From NCBI RefSeq assembly GCF_013912065.1, contig NZ_JACESA010000001.1, forward strand, positions 248,001 through 312,000: a DNA stretch of 64,000 nucleotides. Reading direction: 5' to 3'. Below are positions 17,353 to 26,724 of this stretch, piece after piece. The DNA is from Brevundimonas sp. (GTDB lineage: Bacteria; Pseudomonadota; Alphaproteobacteria; Caulobacterales; Caulobacteraceae). A model generated the notes under the pieces. It made no database searches and was not told the DNA's origin. It saw only the letters and a list, made by a program, of their open reading frames with translations. How positions within the stretch are numbered: position 1 is the stretch's first letter; the number at the start of each line of letters is the position of its first letter. The position numbers and the translations under genes were made by a program.

Positions 17353-20300
17353 TCAGCGAGCGCCCGCACGTCTCGGCGCGAACCAGCCGCCTTCGGACCG
17401 CTGTACGGCGCCCGAAACGGCCAGAACCGCCAGCGTATGCTCGATCGTCCGTGTCTTGCGCAGGCCGCCGCCGTCGAAGAACGCCGCCAGAGCGTCCGGC
17501 CGCATCGGTACGCCCGAACGACGCAGGCTAGACAGCAGGGCCGAGGCCAGAGGACCGGGCTCAACCGGCAGACGAGGCCTGGTCGTCGGCGCGACCAGAA
17601 CGGCTTCGGTCTGCACCGGCCCCCGCTCGACCTGCACCCGACCGGCTTGGAAATCGGGCCTGACGAACCGTACGACGCCCTGGGCCTCCTCCCCGACCCT
17701 GTCCCGGTTCAGCCGCGCCAGCCGCGCCGCCATCTCCGCGTCCGTCAGGTCCCCGGACCAGCCATAGGCCTGGGCCGTCACGCCATCGATGCGTCTATGC
17801 AGATGATCGAGAATGCCGATGCGGCCGATGTCGTGCAGGTGTCTTTCGGCTTCGGAAAGCGGCGTAGGCTCGCCCAGACGCGCCCGCGCATTATAGAGGC
17901 CCGTCATCGTCAGGGCCGGATGGTCCGTCATCACCCGCGCCCGGGTGGCGTCCAGTTCCTCTCCCAGCGCCGCCAGCTCCGCCGCCTGATCCGACGTCAG
18001 GTCGGGGAAGGGAAACCGGTCGAAACAGACCCCCTTCACATAGACCGCCTCGCGTTGATATTCGCCGATCCGCCCGGCGTTTGCGGCGAACCAGGCCCGG
18101 TGCGGCCGCGACGACAGCACGGCCAGAACTGTCGGATCGTCGCTGGCGATCACCACCAGCTTGTTATCGGGCAGAACCGACGCGTCCAGAAAGCGGAACC
18201 AGCGGTGCTTGGCCGTCTCGACCGTGACGATATAGCGACCCAGCCCTTCCAGCGCCGTCCTCAACTCGCGCCGAGGCTCGCCGAATATCCACCAGTTGTC
18301 GCGATAGGCGGCGCGGTTATTGCGATCCCGCTCCGGCTTCACCGTCTCCAACAGGTGTTGGTAGATCAGCGGGTGCCGGCGACGCACCTCCGCCTCGTCC
18401 CAGCCGAACAGGTCGATCGCCTCCACGCCTCGCGCCCGGTCCGCCAGATCACGTCCGTTCCGATAGGGTTTGAGCGGCGACGGCGCCCCCAGGTCGGACC
18501 CGCTCAACAAGCTCTGACTCCGTCCCGGCGAGACCATGAAACCCGCGCCCATCAACTGGACGCCGCGATAGGCCAGCCCCGCATTGGCCTTCAGGTCGGC
18601 CGCCCGCGTCAGGCCGTTGTCGATCATCAGGTCCGCGCCGATGACGCCCTGTCGCTCGACGAAGCTCAACCGGGGCAGATCCGTGTCCAGGTCCGCCTCC
18701 TCCACCACGCCCAACCAGCGCCCCTGTCCGTCGGGCTCCCCGCGTTCGGCCACCGACATGGCGATGCGCACATCGGCCCGGCCGGCGCCCGTGATCCACG
18801 GATGATCCGGTATAGCGAACACAAGCCGTATCGGCGGTCGCGCGGCCAGATGATGTTCGATGACGCGGCGTGAAAAGGTCTGGGTCACGGAATTGGTGGT
18901 GATAAAACCGAACCGACGCAGGATCGAACCCTCGCGAGTCAGGATCTCGGCCGCCCGATCCCACCAGGCCGTCACCAGATCGGCGGATCGGAAACGTCCG
19001 CCGCGCACGACGTCCAGCGCCTCGACATAGCCGTCGCCCAGTTCCGCCCTCAGATCCTTGCCGGCGATGAAGGGCGGATTCCCGACGATGAAATGGACCT
19101 CCGGCCAGGGCGTCGGCCGTGGATCGACATAGTGTTCGATCTCGCGGTCGACCGGTTCGTCGAACAACCGGCCGGCGGGCCGCGTCATCACCCGCCCGGC
19201 CGCGTCGCGCGCCAGTTCCACCCGCGAACAGCTGACCAGGGCGTCGGTGCGGATGACCCTGCGGAAATCCTTCAGGATCGGCTCGGACGGCTGGGCGTCG
19301 CCGAACAGGCGGAAATGCCATTGCAGATAGCCGATCCACATCACCATCTCGGCGATCCAGGCGGCGTAGGCGTTCTTCTCCAGCCCATGGAACTGTTCGG
19401 GGCTGACCACATGGCCCTCCAGTCCCAACAGCCCCTGCGCCTCGCCCATTTCGGCGAGGGCGCCCAGCACCTCCCCTTCCAGCTCCTTCATCATCCGCAT
19501 GGCGACATAGAGGAAATTGCCGGTCCCGCAGGCGGGGTCGAGCACGCGGATGCGGCAGAGCTGGTCGTGGAAATCGCGGACCATGCGTCTCGCGTCGCGG
19601 ACCTCGCCCTTGACATAGAGGCCGATGGCCTGGGCCTCGACCGCTTCCCATTCGGCGCGCAACGGCTCCATGATCGTCGGTTCGATCAACCGTTCGACAT
19701 AGGCCCGCGGCGTATAGTGGGCGCCCAGTTCGGCGCGTTCCGCCGGATCGAGCGCCTGTTCCAGCAGGGCGCCGAATATGGCCGGCTCGACCATGGCCCA
19801 GTCGCAATTGGCGGCCGCGATCAGGGCTTCCAGCTCCTGTTCGGTCACGGGCATGGGATCGACGGTGCTGAACAGGCCGCCATTGAACTGGCGAATACGC
19901 TGCTGGGTCGCCAGGCAATGACCGCCGCGATCCATGGTCCCGAAGAAGACCCGCGCCGCCTCGTGGAATCGGTCGGCCTTGCCGCGATAGCGCTCAAGGA
20001 AGCCCAGAAAGCCGCGATTTTCGATCAGGCCGACGCTGTCCGCGAACATGGCGAAGATGCACTGCATGACGAACAGGGCTGTGCGGCTGGCCAGCGCGGC
20101 GCGCACGACGCGATCATCCGTCGGCTGCGATTGCCGCTGGCGCATGGATCGTACCAGCCAGGCCAGACGCGCGGCTATATCGGTCGTGACCTCGGCGACC
20201 TGGGCGGCGGGGTCCAGGGACATGGGGTCGGTCCAGACCCGTCTCAGCCGCTCGCGCACCTCCGGCGCCCGCAGTTGATCAAGACCGATCCGGTAGTTGG

Positions 20301-20823
20301 CCCGATCCGGGAAGGGCGCATAGGCCTTGCCCTGCCGCGCGAAATCCGACCACAGCTCGATCGACCGCCCGACATCGACGATGACCAGGAAGGGCGGCCA
20401 TTCGTCCAGCGCCTTGGCGTAGTTCTCGGCCTGGCGCTTCGCGATCCGCATCAGCCGGTCCACCGCATCGGGCGACGGCGTCCGCCCTTGTCGCGTCGGC
20501 TGGGCGAAAAGCGCCAGTTGCACGGCGGGGTCCAACGGGCCGCCGTTGCGTCGTTTCAACGACTGTTTGGCCTCCAGCACGAAACAGCCGCGCTTGGCGC
20601 AGTCGATACATCCGGGGTGGCCGGCGCCGTCCTCATGCTGGAACCGGACGGGCCGTTCGAAACAATAGTCGAGGTCGCCCATTCGTTCGTCGTCCGGCGC
20701 CGGGGCGTCGATGAGCCGGCACAGCTGGATGATGAAGGTCTGGTACTGCGCCCGTTCGCTGATCGGCACGTCGGCCCAGTGGGCGATAAAGCCATCAACA
20801 TCCTTTGGTTGCTTCCAGATCAT
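17353..20823 (-). CDS. Single-chain restriction-modification enzyme, MmeI-like (type IIL/IIG)
   Basis: One 1156-residue chain appears to hold cleavage, methylation and recognition. N-terminus: a PD-(D/E)xK nuclease with Asp74-x9-Glu84-Ala-Lys86 (CIDCAKRGCFVLEAKQ), the same spacing known for MmeI. A helical region follows (about 190-380), ending in HYTPRAYVERLI. The SAM motif LDPACGTGNF is at 428-437 and the amino-methyltransferase motif NPPF at 582-585, which indicates N6-adenine methylation. About 600-1000 is the likely target-recognition region, and the last ~130 residues resemble a winged helix (TIEHTLAVLAVSGAVQRSEGGWF). No separate endonuclease, specificity, drm or brx gene adjoins it. 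It sits downstream of hutI on the same strand. Recognition site cannot be predicted. Longer than typical MmeI (about 920 aa). Confidence 0.85.
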   Translation of the reverse strand: MIWKQPKDVDGFIAHWADVPISERAQYQTFIIQLCRLIDAPAPDDERMGDLDYCFERPVRFQHEDGAGHPGCIDCAKRGCFVLEAKQSLKRRNGGPLDPAVQLALFAQPTRQGRTPSPDAVDRLMRIAKRQAENYAKALDEWPPFLVIVDVGRSIELWSDFARQGKAYAPFPDRANYRIGLDQLRAPEVRERLRRVWTDPMSLDPAAQVAEVTTDIAARLAWLVRSMRQRQSQPTDDRVVRAALASRTALFVMQCIFAMFADSVGLIENRGFLGFLERYRGKADRFHEAARVFFGTMDRGGHCLATQQRIRQFNGGLFSTVDPMPVTEQELEALIAAANCDWAMVEPAIFGALLEQALDPAERAELGAHYTPRAYVERLIEPTIMEPLRAEWEAVEAQAIGLYVKGEVRDARRMVRDFHDQLCRIRVLDPACGTGNFLYVAMRMMKELEGEVLGALAEMGEAQGLLGLEGHVVSPEQFHGLEKNAYAAWIAEMVMWIGYLQWHFRLFGDAQPSEPILKDFRRVIRTDALVSCSRVELARDAAGRVMTRPAGRLFDEPVDREIEHYVDPRPTPWPEVHFIVGNPPFIAGKDLRAELGDGYVEALDVVRGGRFRSADLVTAWWDRAAEILTREGSILRRFGFITTNSVTQTFSRRVIEHHLAARPPIRLVFAIPDHPWITGAGRADVRIAMSVAERGEPDGQGRWLGVVEEADLDTDLPRLSFVERQGVIGADLMIDNGLTRAADLKANAGLAYRGVQLMGAGFMVSPGRSQSLLSGSDLGAPSPLKPYRNGRDLADRARGVEAIDLFGWDEAEVRRRHPLIYQHLLETVKPERDRNNRAAYRDNWWIFGEPRRELRTALEGLGRYIVTVETAKHRWFRFLDASVLPDNKLVVIASDDPTVLAVLSSRPHRAWFAANAGRIGEYQREAVYVKGVCFDRFPFPDLTSDQAAELAALGEELDATRARVMTDHPALTMTGLYNARARLGEPTPLSEAERHLHDIGRIGILDHLHRRIDGVTAQAYGWSGDLTDAEMAARLARLNRDRVGEEAQGVVRFVRPDFQAGRVQVERGPVQTEAVLVAPTTRPRLPVEPGPLASALLSSLRRSGVPMRPDALAAFFDGGGLRKTRTIEHTLAVLAVSGAVQRSEGGWFAPRRAGAR

Positions 20824-20838
20824 GAAAGCAACCTAAAG
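20803..20838 (-). promoter_or_regulatory. Inverted repeat enclosing the start codon of the restriction-modification gene
   Basis: GGTTGCTT (20807-20814) and AAGCAACC (20826-20833) are perfectly complementary; with one bulged T the stem extends through CTTT/AAAG (20803-20806, 20835-20838). The start codon (20821-20823) lies in the 11-base loop. It could be an operator for autoregulation or an RNA hairpin that limits translation. The surrounding 20824-20860 is AT-rich for this genome. Confidence 0.5.
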
Positions 20839-20860
20839 TTAGTTCATATCGAAATGCAAT

Positions 20861-22072
20861 CTAAGATCGTCGTCCGTCGATCCAGCGCGCGTGCAGCAGC
20901 GGCTTGCCCAGCCAGTAGGCCAGTTCGGCGGGCCGCGCGATGTCCCAGGCGGCAAGATCCGCCGCCTTGCCGACTTCCAGCGTCCCGCATCGATCCTGCA
21001 GACCCAGGGCCCGCGCCGCTTCGCGCGTCGCCCCGGCCAGCGCCTCCTCCGGGGTCAGGCGGAACTGGACGCAGGCCAGGTTCAGGGCGGCCGTCATGGA
21101 GGCGAGCGGCGAGGTGCCGGGATTGCAATCCGTCGCCACCGCCATCCGCACCCCGTGGGCGCGCAGTCGATCCACCGGCGGCGCCTGGGTTTCGCGCAGC
21201 ATCAGAAAGGCGCCGGGCAGCAGGACCGCCACCACTCCGGCCTGCCCCATGGCCGCGACGCCGTCGTCGTCGGCATGTTCGATATGGTCGGCCGACAGGG
21301 CTCGATAACGCGCCGCCAGGGCCGCCCCGCCGCCGTTCGACAACTGGTCGGCGTGCAGCTTGACCGGCAGACCCAGCGACCGGGCCTTTTCGAACAGGCG
21401 CGACACCTCCGCCGTCGAGAAGGCGATGGGTTCGCAATAGGCGTCCACCGCATCGACCAGTCCCTCGGCATGGGCGGCCGGCAGGATTTCATCCACAGCC
21501 TTGTCCACATAGGTCTCGCGATCGGCGCGGTGCTCGGGCGGCACGGCGTGGAGGCCCAGATAGGAGGTGCGGACATGGACCCCGCCCTCGCGACCGATGC
21601 GGCGGGCGACACGCAACATCTTCAGTTCGCTGTCCAGGTCCAGTCCATAGCCGGACTTGATCTCGACGGTCGTGACCCCGGTCGCTTTCAGCCCCTCCAG
21701 TCGCGTCTTGGCCGAGGCGAACAGCGCCTCTTCCGACGCCGCCCGCGTCGCCTGGACCGACGAGACGATGCCGCCGCCGGCGCGGGCGATCTCTTCGTAG
21801 GTCGCACCCCCCAGCCGCTGATCGAACTCGCCCGATCGGTCGCCGCCGAAGACCAGATGGGTATGGCAGTCGATCAGGCCGGGCGTCAGCCAGCGGCCGT
21901 TCAGATATTCGGTCTCGACCGCTTCCACCTGCGGCAGTTCGGCGCGCGGTCCTATCCAGGCGATCCGCCCGTCGGCGATGACGACGGCGGCATCCTCGAT
22001 CGCGCCATAGGCGGTCCCGCCCTCGACCATGGTGGCGGCGTGACAGTCGATCAGCAGTCGGTCGGCCTTCAT
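20861..22072 (-). CDS. hutI: Imidazolonepropionase
   Basis: Third step of histidine degradation: hydrolyses imidazolone-5-propionate to N-formimino-glutamate. The 403-residue amidohydrolase has [18 protein letters not shown] (metal HxH) near residue 80, [28 protein letters not shown] and [10 protein letters not shown]. Its ATG overlaps the hutC stop by four bases, so hutF-hutC-hutI are translated as one coupled operon. Followed downstream by the restriction-modification gene, 37 bases away, which may receive read-through. Confidence 0.96.
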   Translation of the reverse strand: MKADRLLIDCHAATMVEGGTAYGAIEDAAVVIADGRIAWIGPRAELPQVEAVETEYLNGRWLTPGLIDCHTHLVFGGDRSGEFDQRLGGATYEEIARAGGGIVSSVQATRAASEEALFASAKTRLEGLKATGVTTVEIKSGYGLDLDSELKMLRVARRIGREGGVHVRTSYLGLHAVPPEHRADRETYVDKAVDEILPAAHAEGLVDAVDAYCEPIAFSTAEVSRLFEKARSLGLPVKLHADQLSNGGGAALAARYRALSADHIEHADDDGVAAMGQAGVVAVLLPGAFLMLRETQAPPVDRLRAHGVRMAVATDCNPGTSPLASMTAALNLACVQFRLTPEEALAGATREAARALGLQDRCGTLEVGKAADLAAWDIARPAELAYWLGKPLLHARWIDGRRS

Positions 22073-22791
22073 CGCGGCTGGTCCTTCGTATGGGCGGACG
22101 AGAACAGGGCCACCAAATCATAACGGTCGCCGGGAAACACCTGGCGAACCCGCGTCACCCCCTGGCCGTCGCGCCAGGTTCTGCGTTCGACGCAAAGACA
22201 GGCGGCGCCCGGCTTCATCTTCAGCAACCTCGCGGAGCGAACATCAGCCTCGACGGCTCCGATCCTGTTTTCCGCCTGGGTCCAGGGTTCGTAGTCGAGA
22301 AGCCAGCTTCCAGGCGGAACGGACTGAAAATCCACAGTCTTGGCCTGAGGCGTCGCCGCCAGAGCGATCAATCTGTGTTCGAGCGCCAAAGGAATCGTGT
22401 CCGCGCTGTGCAGGCAAGTAAGCTCCAGCAACCGACCGCCACAGGCCAGTTCAGCCTCGGTGCCATCGGTTGGATCTCGTTCGACCCGTTCCAGCAGAAC
22501 ATAATCATAGACTTGTCCACGCTCCTGCACCTCGGCCCTCAGGTCAGGAATGGCCAGAAAGGCGGCGTGGGCCTTGGGCTGGGCGACGAAACTGCCCGCT
22601 CGCCGCCGACGCGTCACCAAGCCCCGACCCGCCAGTTCGGACAGGGCCTTGGACACCGTCATCCGCGAACAGCCGTAGCGGGCGGTCAGCTCGTGTTCGA
22701 ACGGAATACGCTCGCCGGGCGCCAGCTCGCCCGACAGAATACGCCCCTCCAGTTCGGCGTAGATCCGGCGATGCAGCGGGTCGGCCCTCAT
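22069..22791 (-). CDS. hutC: Histidine utilisation repressor, GntR/HutC family
   Basis: The 240-residue product has an N-terminal GntR winged helix ([20 protein letters not shown], then [19 protein letters not shown]) and a C-terminal UTRA effector domain ([40 protein letters not shown]). HutC repressors are known to respond to urocanate. The start at 22791 overlaps the hutF stop by four bases, and its stop overlaps hutI. The palindrome at 24192-24205 between the two hut arms is its probable operator. A longer frame extends upstream but has no sensible start or homology. Confidence 0.93.
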   Translation of the reverse strand: MRADPLHRRIYAELEGRILSGELAPGERIPFEHELTARYGCSRMTVSKALSELAGRGLVTRRRRAGSFVAQPKAHAAFLAIPDLRAEVQERGQVYDYVLLERVERDPTDGTEAELACGGRLLELTCLHSADTIPLALEHRLIALAATPQAKTVDFQSVPPGSWLLDYEPWTQAENRIGAVEADVRSARLLKMKPGAACLCVERRTWRDGQGVTRVRQVFPGDRYDLVALFSSAHTKDQPR

Positions 22792-24164
22792 CCCAGCACC
22801 GTCGCAAGGGCCTTGCGATAGCGAGCCTCGATGGCGTCCCGCGCCACATGCCGGCCGTCGCGCACCACCTCTTTTCCCGCGCGCCAGACCGAACCTATCG
22901 ATCCCGTAGACGCGCCGAAGATCCAGCTGTCCAGGATCGCATCCCCCGACCGACCCGCGAAGGCGATCCGGCGCGTATCCAGCGACACGATATCGGCCGG
23001 CCCGCCGACGAATAGGCCGCTTAGCGCGCCGCTCGCCTGCTCCCCGCCGGACAAGGCGCGCACGAACAAGGCGCGGCCTGTGGAACGTCCCGGATCGGCC
23101 ATCACCGCCCGCCCGCGCAAGGCCAGCCTCTGGCTGTACTCCAGCATCCGCAGTTCTTCGGCCACGCCGATCTGAACGTTGGAGTCCGTGCCCACGCCGA
23201 ACCGCCCGCCCGCCCGCGCGAACGCCGCCGCCGGAAAGACGCCGTCGCCCAGGTTGGCCTCGGTGATCGGACACAGGCCGACGACCGCACCGCGCGCGAC
23301 CACGCCCCGCCATTCGGTCTCGGTCACATGGGTCGCGTGGATCAGGCACCAGCGCGGATCGACCGGGGCGTTGGCCAGCAGCCATTCGATCGGACGTGCG
23401 CCGGACCAGGCCAGGCAGTCGTCGACCTCCTTGGTCTGTTCGGCGACATGGATGTGGATCGGCCCGCCACCGGCCATGTCGGGCAGGCGCGCCAGCTCGT
23501 CCGCGCTGACGGCCCGCAGACTGTGCGGCGCGACGCCAACGACCGCGTCAGGCATGTCCGCGCTCAGGCTTCGGCACCGCCCGACCAGGTCGGCGAAACC
23601 GTCCAGATCATTGATGAACCGCCTCTGGCCATGGGCCGGCGGCTGACCGCCAAACCCGGCATGGGCGTAAAAGACCGGCAGCAGGGTCAGGGCGACGCCC
23701 GTGGCCTGTGCCGCAGTCACGATCCGCGCGGCGATCTCGCCCCTGTCCGCATAGGCGGCGCCAGTCGGGTCGTTGTGCAGATAGTGGAACTCGGTGACGC
23801 GGGTGAAACCGCCCTCCAGCATTTCGGCGAAGGCCAGGGCGGTGATGGCCTCGATCTCTTCCGGTCCGCCCCGGTCCAGGAAGCGATACATCAGTTCGCG
23901 CCAGGTCCAGAAGTCGTCGTCAGAAGGCCCCCGAGCCTCGGTCAGACCGGCCATCGCGCGTTGGAAGGCATGGCTGTGGACATTGGCCACGCCTGGCAGG
24001 GCCACGCCGCCACCCTCGTCCGTGGGGCCGCGGGCGACCCCCGTTTCGACGTTCACGATCCTGCCGCCCATTACGCCGATGCGGACATCCCGCGCCCAGC
24101 CCTCCGGCAGCAAGGCCGCCTCGAACCAGAGGGTGCGATCCACAGGCTGCGGCTCAAGGCTCAC
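22788..24164 (-). CDS. hutF: Formimidoylglutamate deiminase
   Basis: Amidohydrolase of 458 residues that turns N-formimino-L-glutamate into N-formyl-L-glutamate and ammonia, feeding HutG. It has VALPGVANVHSHAFQRAMAG (metal ligands), FHYLHNDPTG, VAPHSLRAVS, IHIHVAEQTKEVDD, CPITEANLGDGVFPA and GVGTDSNVQI. I place the start at the GTG at 24164 (VSLEPQPVDRTLWFEAALL). A GTG further upstream would put the start codon inside the HutC operator. Presence of hutF plus hutG shows the five-step route through formylglutamate rather than the four-step HutG formiminoglutamase route. Confidence 0.93.
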   Translation of the reverse strand: MSLEPQPVDRTLWFEAALLPEGWARDVRIGVMGGRIVNVETGVARGPTDEGGGVALPGVANVHSHAFQRAMAGLTEARGPSDDDFWTWRELMYRFLDRGGPEEIEAITALAFAEMLEGGFTRVTEFHYLHNDPTGAAYADRGEIAARIVTAAQATGVALTLLPVFYAHAGFGGQPPAHGQRRFINDLDGFADLVGRCRSLSADMPDAVVGVAPHSLRAVSADELARLPDMAGGGPIHIHVAEQTKEVDDCLAWSGARPIEWLLANAPVDPRWCLIHATHVTETEWRGVVARGAVVGLCPITEANLGDGVFPAAAFARAGGRFGVGTDSNVQIGVAEELRMLEYSQRLALRGRAVMADPGRSTGRALFVRALSGGEQASGALSGLFVGGPADIVSLDTRRIAFAGRSGDAILDSWIFGASTGSIGSVWRAGKEVVRDGRHVARDAIEARYRKALATVLG

Positions 24165-24191
24165 TGGACAGGTCCGTCTCGTTGCGATCAA

Positions 24192-24205
24192 TATGTCTAG
24201 ACATA
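24192..24205. promoter_or_regulatory. Probable HutC operator (14-bp perfect palindrome)
   Basis: TATGTCTAGACATA lies in the 74-bp gap between hutF and hutG and is a perfect palindrome. Known HutC sites in other proteobacteria are also short AT-rich palindromes with TGT..ACA cores. Its position would let one repressor dimer control both arms. Confidence 0.7.
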
Positions 24206-24238
24206 CCACGACAGATCCATTTGGCGAGGGAGGTTGAG

Positions 24239-25060
24239 ATGTCGCGCGACTGGCTGACCATCCACGAAGGTTCGGCGCCGCTGGTGATCGGCCTGCCGCA
24301 TACCGGGACCGATATCCCCGACGCCGTCGAGGCGCGGATGACCTCGCCCTGGCTGGCGCGCAAGGACGCCGACTGGTGGGTGGACCGGCTATATGATTTC
24401 GCCGTCGAGATGGGCGCCACGACCGTGCGCACCGCCATGTCGCGCAGCCTGATCGACGTGAACCGCGATCCGTCCGGCGCCTCCCTCTATCCCGGCATGA
24501 CGACCACGGGCCTGTGTCCGACCGAGACCTTCGACGGCGAGCCCCTGTATCGTCCGGGACAGGAACCCGACGAAGCCGAGATCGCCGAACGGCGCGCGAC
24601 CTGGTTCGATCCCTATCACGCAGCCCTTCAGGCCCAGATCGAACGGTTGCGGATCGACGGCCCGGTCGTCCTCTATGACGCCCATTCGATCCGGTCGGTC
24701 GTGCCGCGCCTGTTCGACGGCGAACTGCCCCAGTTCAATATCGGCGACAACGACGGCGCGACCTGCGCGCCCGAACTGACCCAGGCCGTCGAGGCCGCCT
24801 GCGCCGTCAGCGGCTCCAGCCTGGTCGTCAACGGCCGGTTCAAGGGCGGCTGGACCACCCGCCGCTATGGCCGGCCCGAGAACGGGGTCCACGCCATCCA
24901 GATGGAGTTGGCGGACCGGGGCTATATCCTCGATCCCGCCGGACCCGTGTCGCCCGACAACTGGCCCAGCCCCTACGAACCGGCCCGGGCCGAAGAGATG
25001 CGCCAGCATCTGCGCCGCGTCCTGACCGCCTGCATCGCCTTCGCCGAGACAGCCCGATGA
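24239..25060 (+). CDS. hutG: N-formylglutamate amidohydrolase (deformylase)
   Basis: Last step of this hut route: N-formyl-L-glutamate to glutamate and formate. The 273-residue product has [16 protein letters not shown] near residue 13, [66 protein letters not shown] and [13 protein letters not shown], all typical of FGase. GGGAGG lies upstream of the ATG at 24239. An upstream in-frame ATG would overlap the operator and is unlikely. The stop overlaps hutU by four bases. Confidence 0.95.
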   Translation: MSRDWLTIHEGSAPLVIGLPHTGTDIPDAVEARMTSPWLARKDADWWVDRLYDFAVEMGATTVRTAMSRSLIDVNRDPSGASLYPGMTTTGLCPTETFDGEPLYRPGQEPDEAEIAERRATWFDPYHAALQAQIERLRIDGPVVLYDAHSIRSVVPRLFDGELPQFNIGDNDGATCAPELTQAVEAACAVSGSSLVVNGRFKGGWTTRRYGRPENGVHAIQMELADRGYILDPAGPVSPDNWPSPYEPARAEEMRQHLRRVLTACIAFAETAR

Positions 25061-26721
25061 ACACCCCGAACACCCGTATCGTCCGCAGCCCGCGCGGGCC
25101 GGACAAGACCGCCAAGACCTGGGTCGCCGAGGCGGCCATGCGGATGCTGATGAACAACCTCGATCCCGAGGTGGCCGAACGCCCGCAGGATCTCGTGGTC
25201 TATGGCGGCATCGGCAAGGCGGCGCGCGACTGGGCCGCCTTCGACAAGATCGTCGAGACCCTGCAGGCCCTCGAGGCGGACGAGACCCTGCTTGTCCAGT
25301 CCGGCAAGCCGGTCGGCGTCTTCCGCACCCATGCGGACGCGCCCCGCGTCCTGATCGCCAATTCCAATCTGGTGCCCAAATGGGCGACCTGGGACCATTT
25401 CTCAGAACTCGACCGCAAGGGATTGATGATGTATGGACAAATGACCGCAGGGTCATGGATCTACATCGGCACCCAGGGCATCGTCCAAGGCACCTACGAG
25501 ACCTTCATGGAGGCGGGGCGCCAGCACCACGGCGGCGACTGGTCGGGCAAATGGATACTGACCGCGGGCCTGGGCGGCATGGGCGGGGCCCAGACCCTGG
25601 CCGCGACCATGGCGGGGGCCTCCTGTCTGGCGATCGAATGCCAGCGCAGCCGGATCGAGATGCGGCTCAAGACTCGCTATCTCGACGTCATGGCCGAAAC
25701 CCTGGACGAGGCCCTGGCCTTGATCGAGGAAGCCGGACGGACAGAAAGGCCTATTTCAATCGGCCTGTTAGGCAATGCGGCGGACGTCCTGCCTGAAATG
25801 ATCCGGCGCGGCGTGCGGCCCGATCTGGTCACTGACCAGACCAGCGCCCACGACCTGGTCAACGGCTATCTGCCCTCGGGCTGGACCGTCGCGGAGTGGG
25901 AGAACAAGCGGGTCAGCGACCCCGGCGCGGTCGCCGTCGCCGCGCGGACCTCGATCGTCGCCCATGTGAAGGCCATGCTCGACTTCCAGTCGGCGGGGAT
26001 TCCCGTCGTCGACTATGGCAACAACATCCGTCAGGTCGCCTTCGACGAGGGGGTGACGAACGCCTTCGACTTCCCCGGTTTCGTGCCTGCCTATATCCGT
26101 CCGCTGTTCTGCCGGGGCATCGGGCCGTTCCGCTGGGCCGCCCTGACCGGCGATCCCGAGGACATCCGCAAGACCGACGCGGCGATGAAGCGGCTGTTTC
26201 CCGACAATCCCGGCTTGCACCGCTGGCTCGACATGGCGGGCGAACGTATTGCATTCCAGGGGCTTCCAGCCCGTATCTGCTGGATCGGTTTGGGCGACCG
26301 CCACCGTGCGGGCCTTATGTTCAACGACATGGTGGCGTCGGGCGAACTGTCCGGTCCCATCGTCATCGGCCGCGACCACCTCGACTCCGGCTCGGTCGCC
26401 AGCCCCAACCGCGAGACCGAGGCCATGATGGACGGATCGGACGCCGTGTCCGACTGGCCCCTGTTGAACGCCCTTCTGAACACAGCCTCTGGCGCCAGTT
26501 GGGTGTCGCTGCACCACGGCGGCGGCGTCGGCATGGGCTATTCCCAGCATTCGGGCGTGGTCATCGTCGCCGACGGCACGGCCGAGGCCGCGACGCGTCT
26601 GGAGCGGGTGCTGTGGAACGACCCCGCGACCGGCGTCATGCGCCACGCCGACGCTGGCTACGAGATCGCCCGCGCCGCCGCGCGCGAGCACGGTCTGAAC
26701 CTTCCCAGCCTCAAGGCCTGA
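25057..26721 (+). CDS. hutU: Urocanate hydratase
   Basis: Second step of histidine degradation, urocanate to imidazolone propionate, using tightly bound NAD+. The 554-residue length is typical. Signatures include [49 protein letters not shown] (NAD binding), [14 protein letters not shown] and [20 protein letters not shown] with the conserved cysteine, and [16 protein letters not shown]. Translationally coupled to hutG by a four-base overlap; hutH begins three bases after its stop. Confidence 0.97.
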   Translation: MNTPNTRIVRSPRGPDKTAKTWVAEAAMRMLMNNLDPEVAERPQDLVVYGGIGKAARDWAAFDKIVETLQALEADETLLVQSGKPVGVFRTHADAPRVLIANSNLVPKWATWDHFSELDRKGLMMYGQMTAGSWIYIGTQGIVQGTYETFMEAGRQHHGGDWSGKWILTAGLGGMGGAQTLAATMAGASCLAIECQRSRIEMRLKTRYLDVMAETLDEALALIEEAGRTERPISIGLLGNAADVLPEMIRRGVRPDLVTDQTSAHDLVNGYLPSGWTVAEWENKRVSDPGAVAVAARTSIVAHVKAMLDFQSAGIPVVDYGNNIRQVAFDEGVTNAFDFPGFVPAYIRPLFCRGIGPFRWAALTGDPEDIRKTDAAMKRLFPDNPGLHRWLDMAGERIAFQGLPARICWIGLGDRHRAGLMFNDMVASGELSGPIVIGRDHLDSGSVASPNRETEAMMDGSDAVSDWPLLNALLNTASGASWVSLHHGGGVGMGYSQHSGVVIVADGTAEAATRLERVLWNDPATGVMRHADAGYEIARAAAREHGLNLPSLKA

Positions 26722-26724
26722 TTG

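Noticed and set aside
17353-20823. DISARM or BREX component
   Set aside because: Although a large DNA methyltransferase occurs in those systems, no drm, brx or pgl partner genes adjoin it, and the N-terminal D-x9-ExK motif explains it as a single-chain enzyme.
22792-23385. Upstream extension of hutC
   Set aside because: It lies within hutF and is an Arg/Gly-rich shadow frame; the GntR domain starts at 22791.
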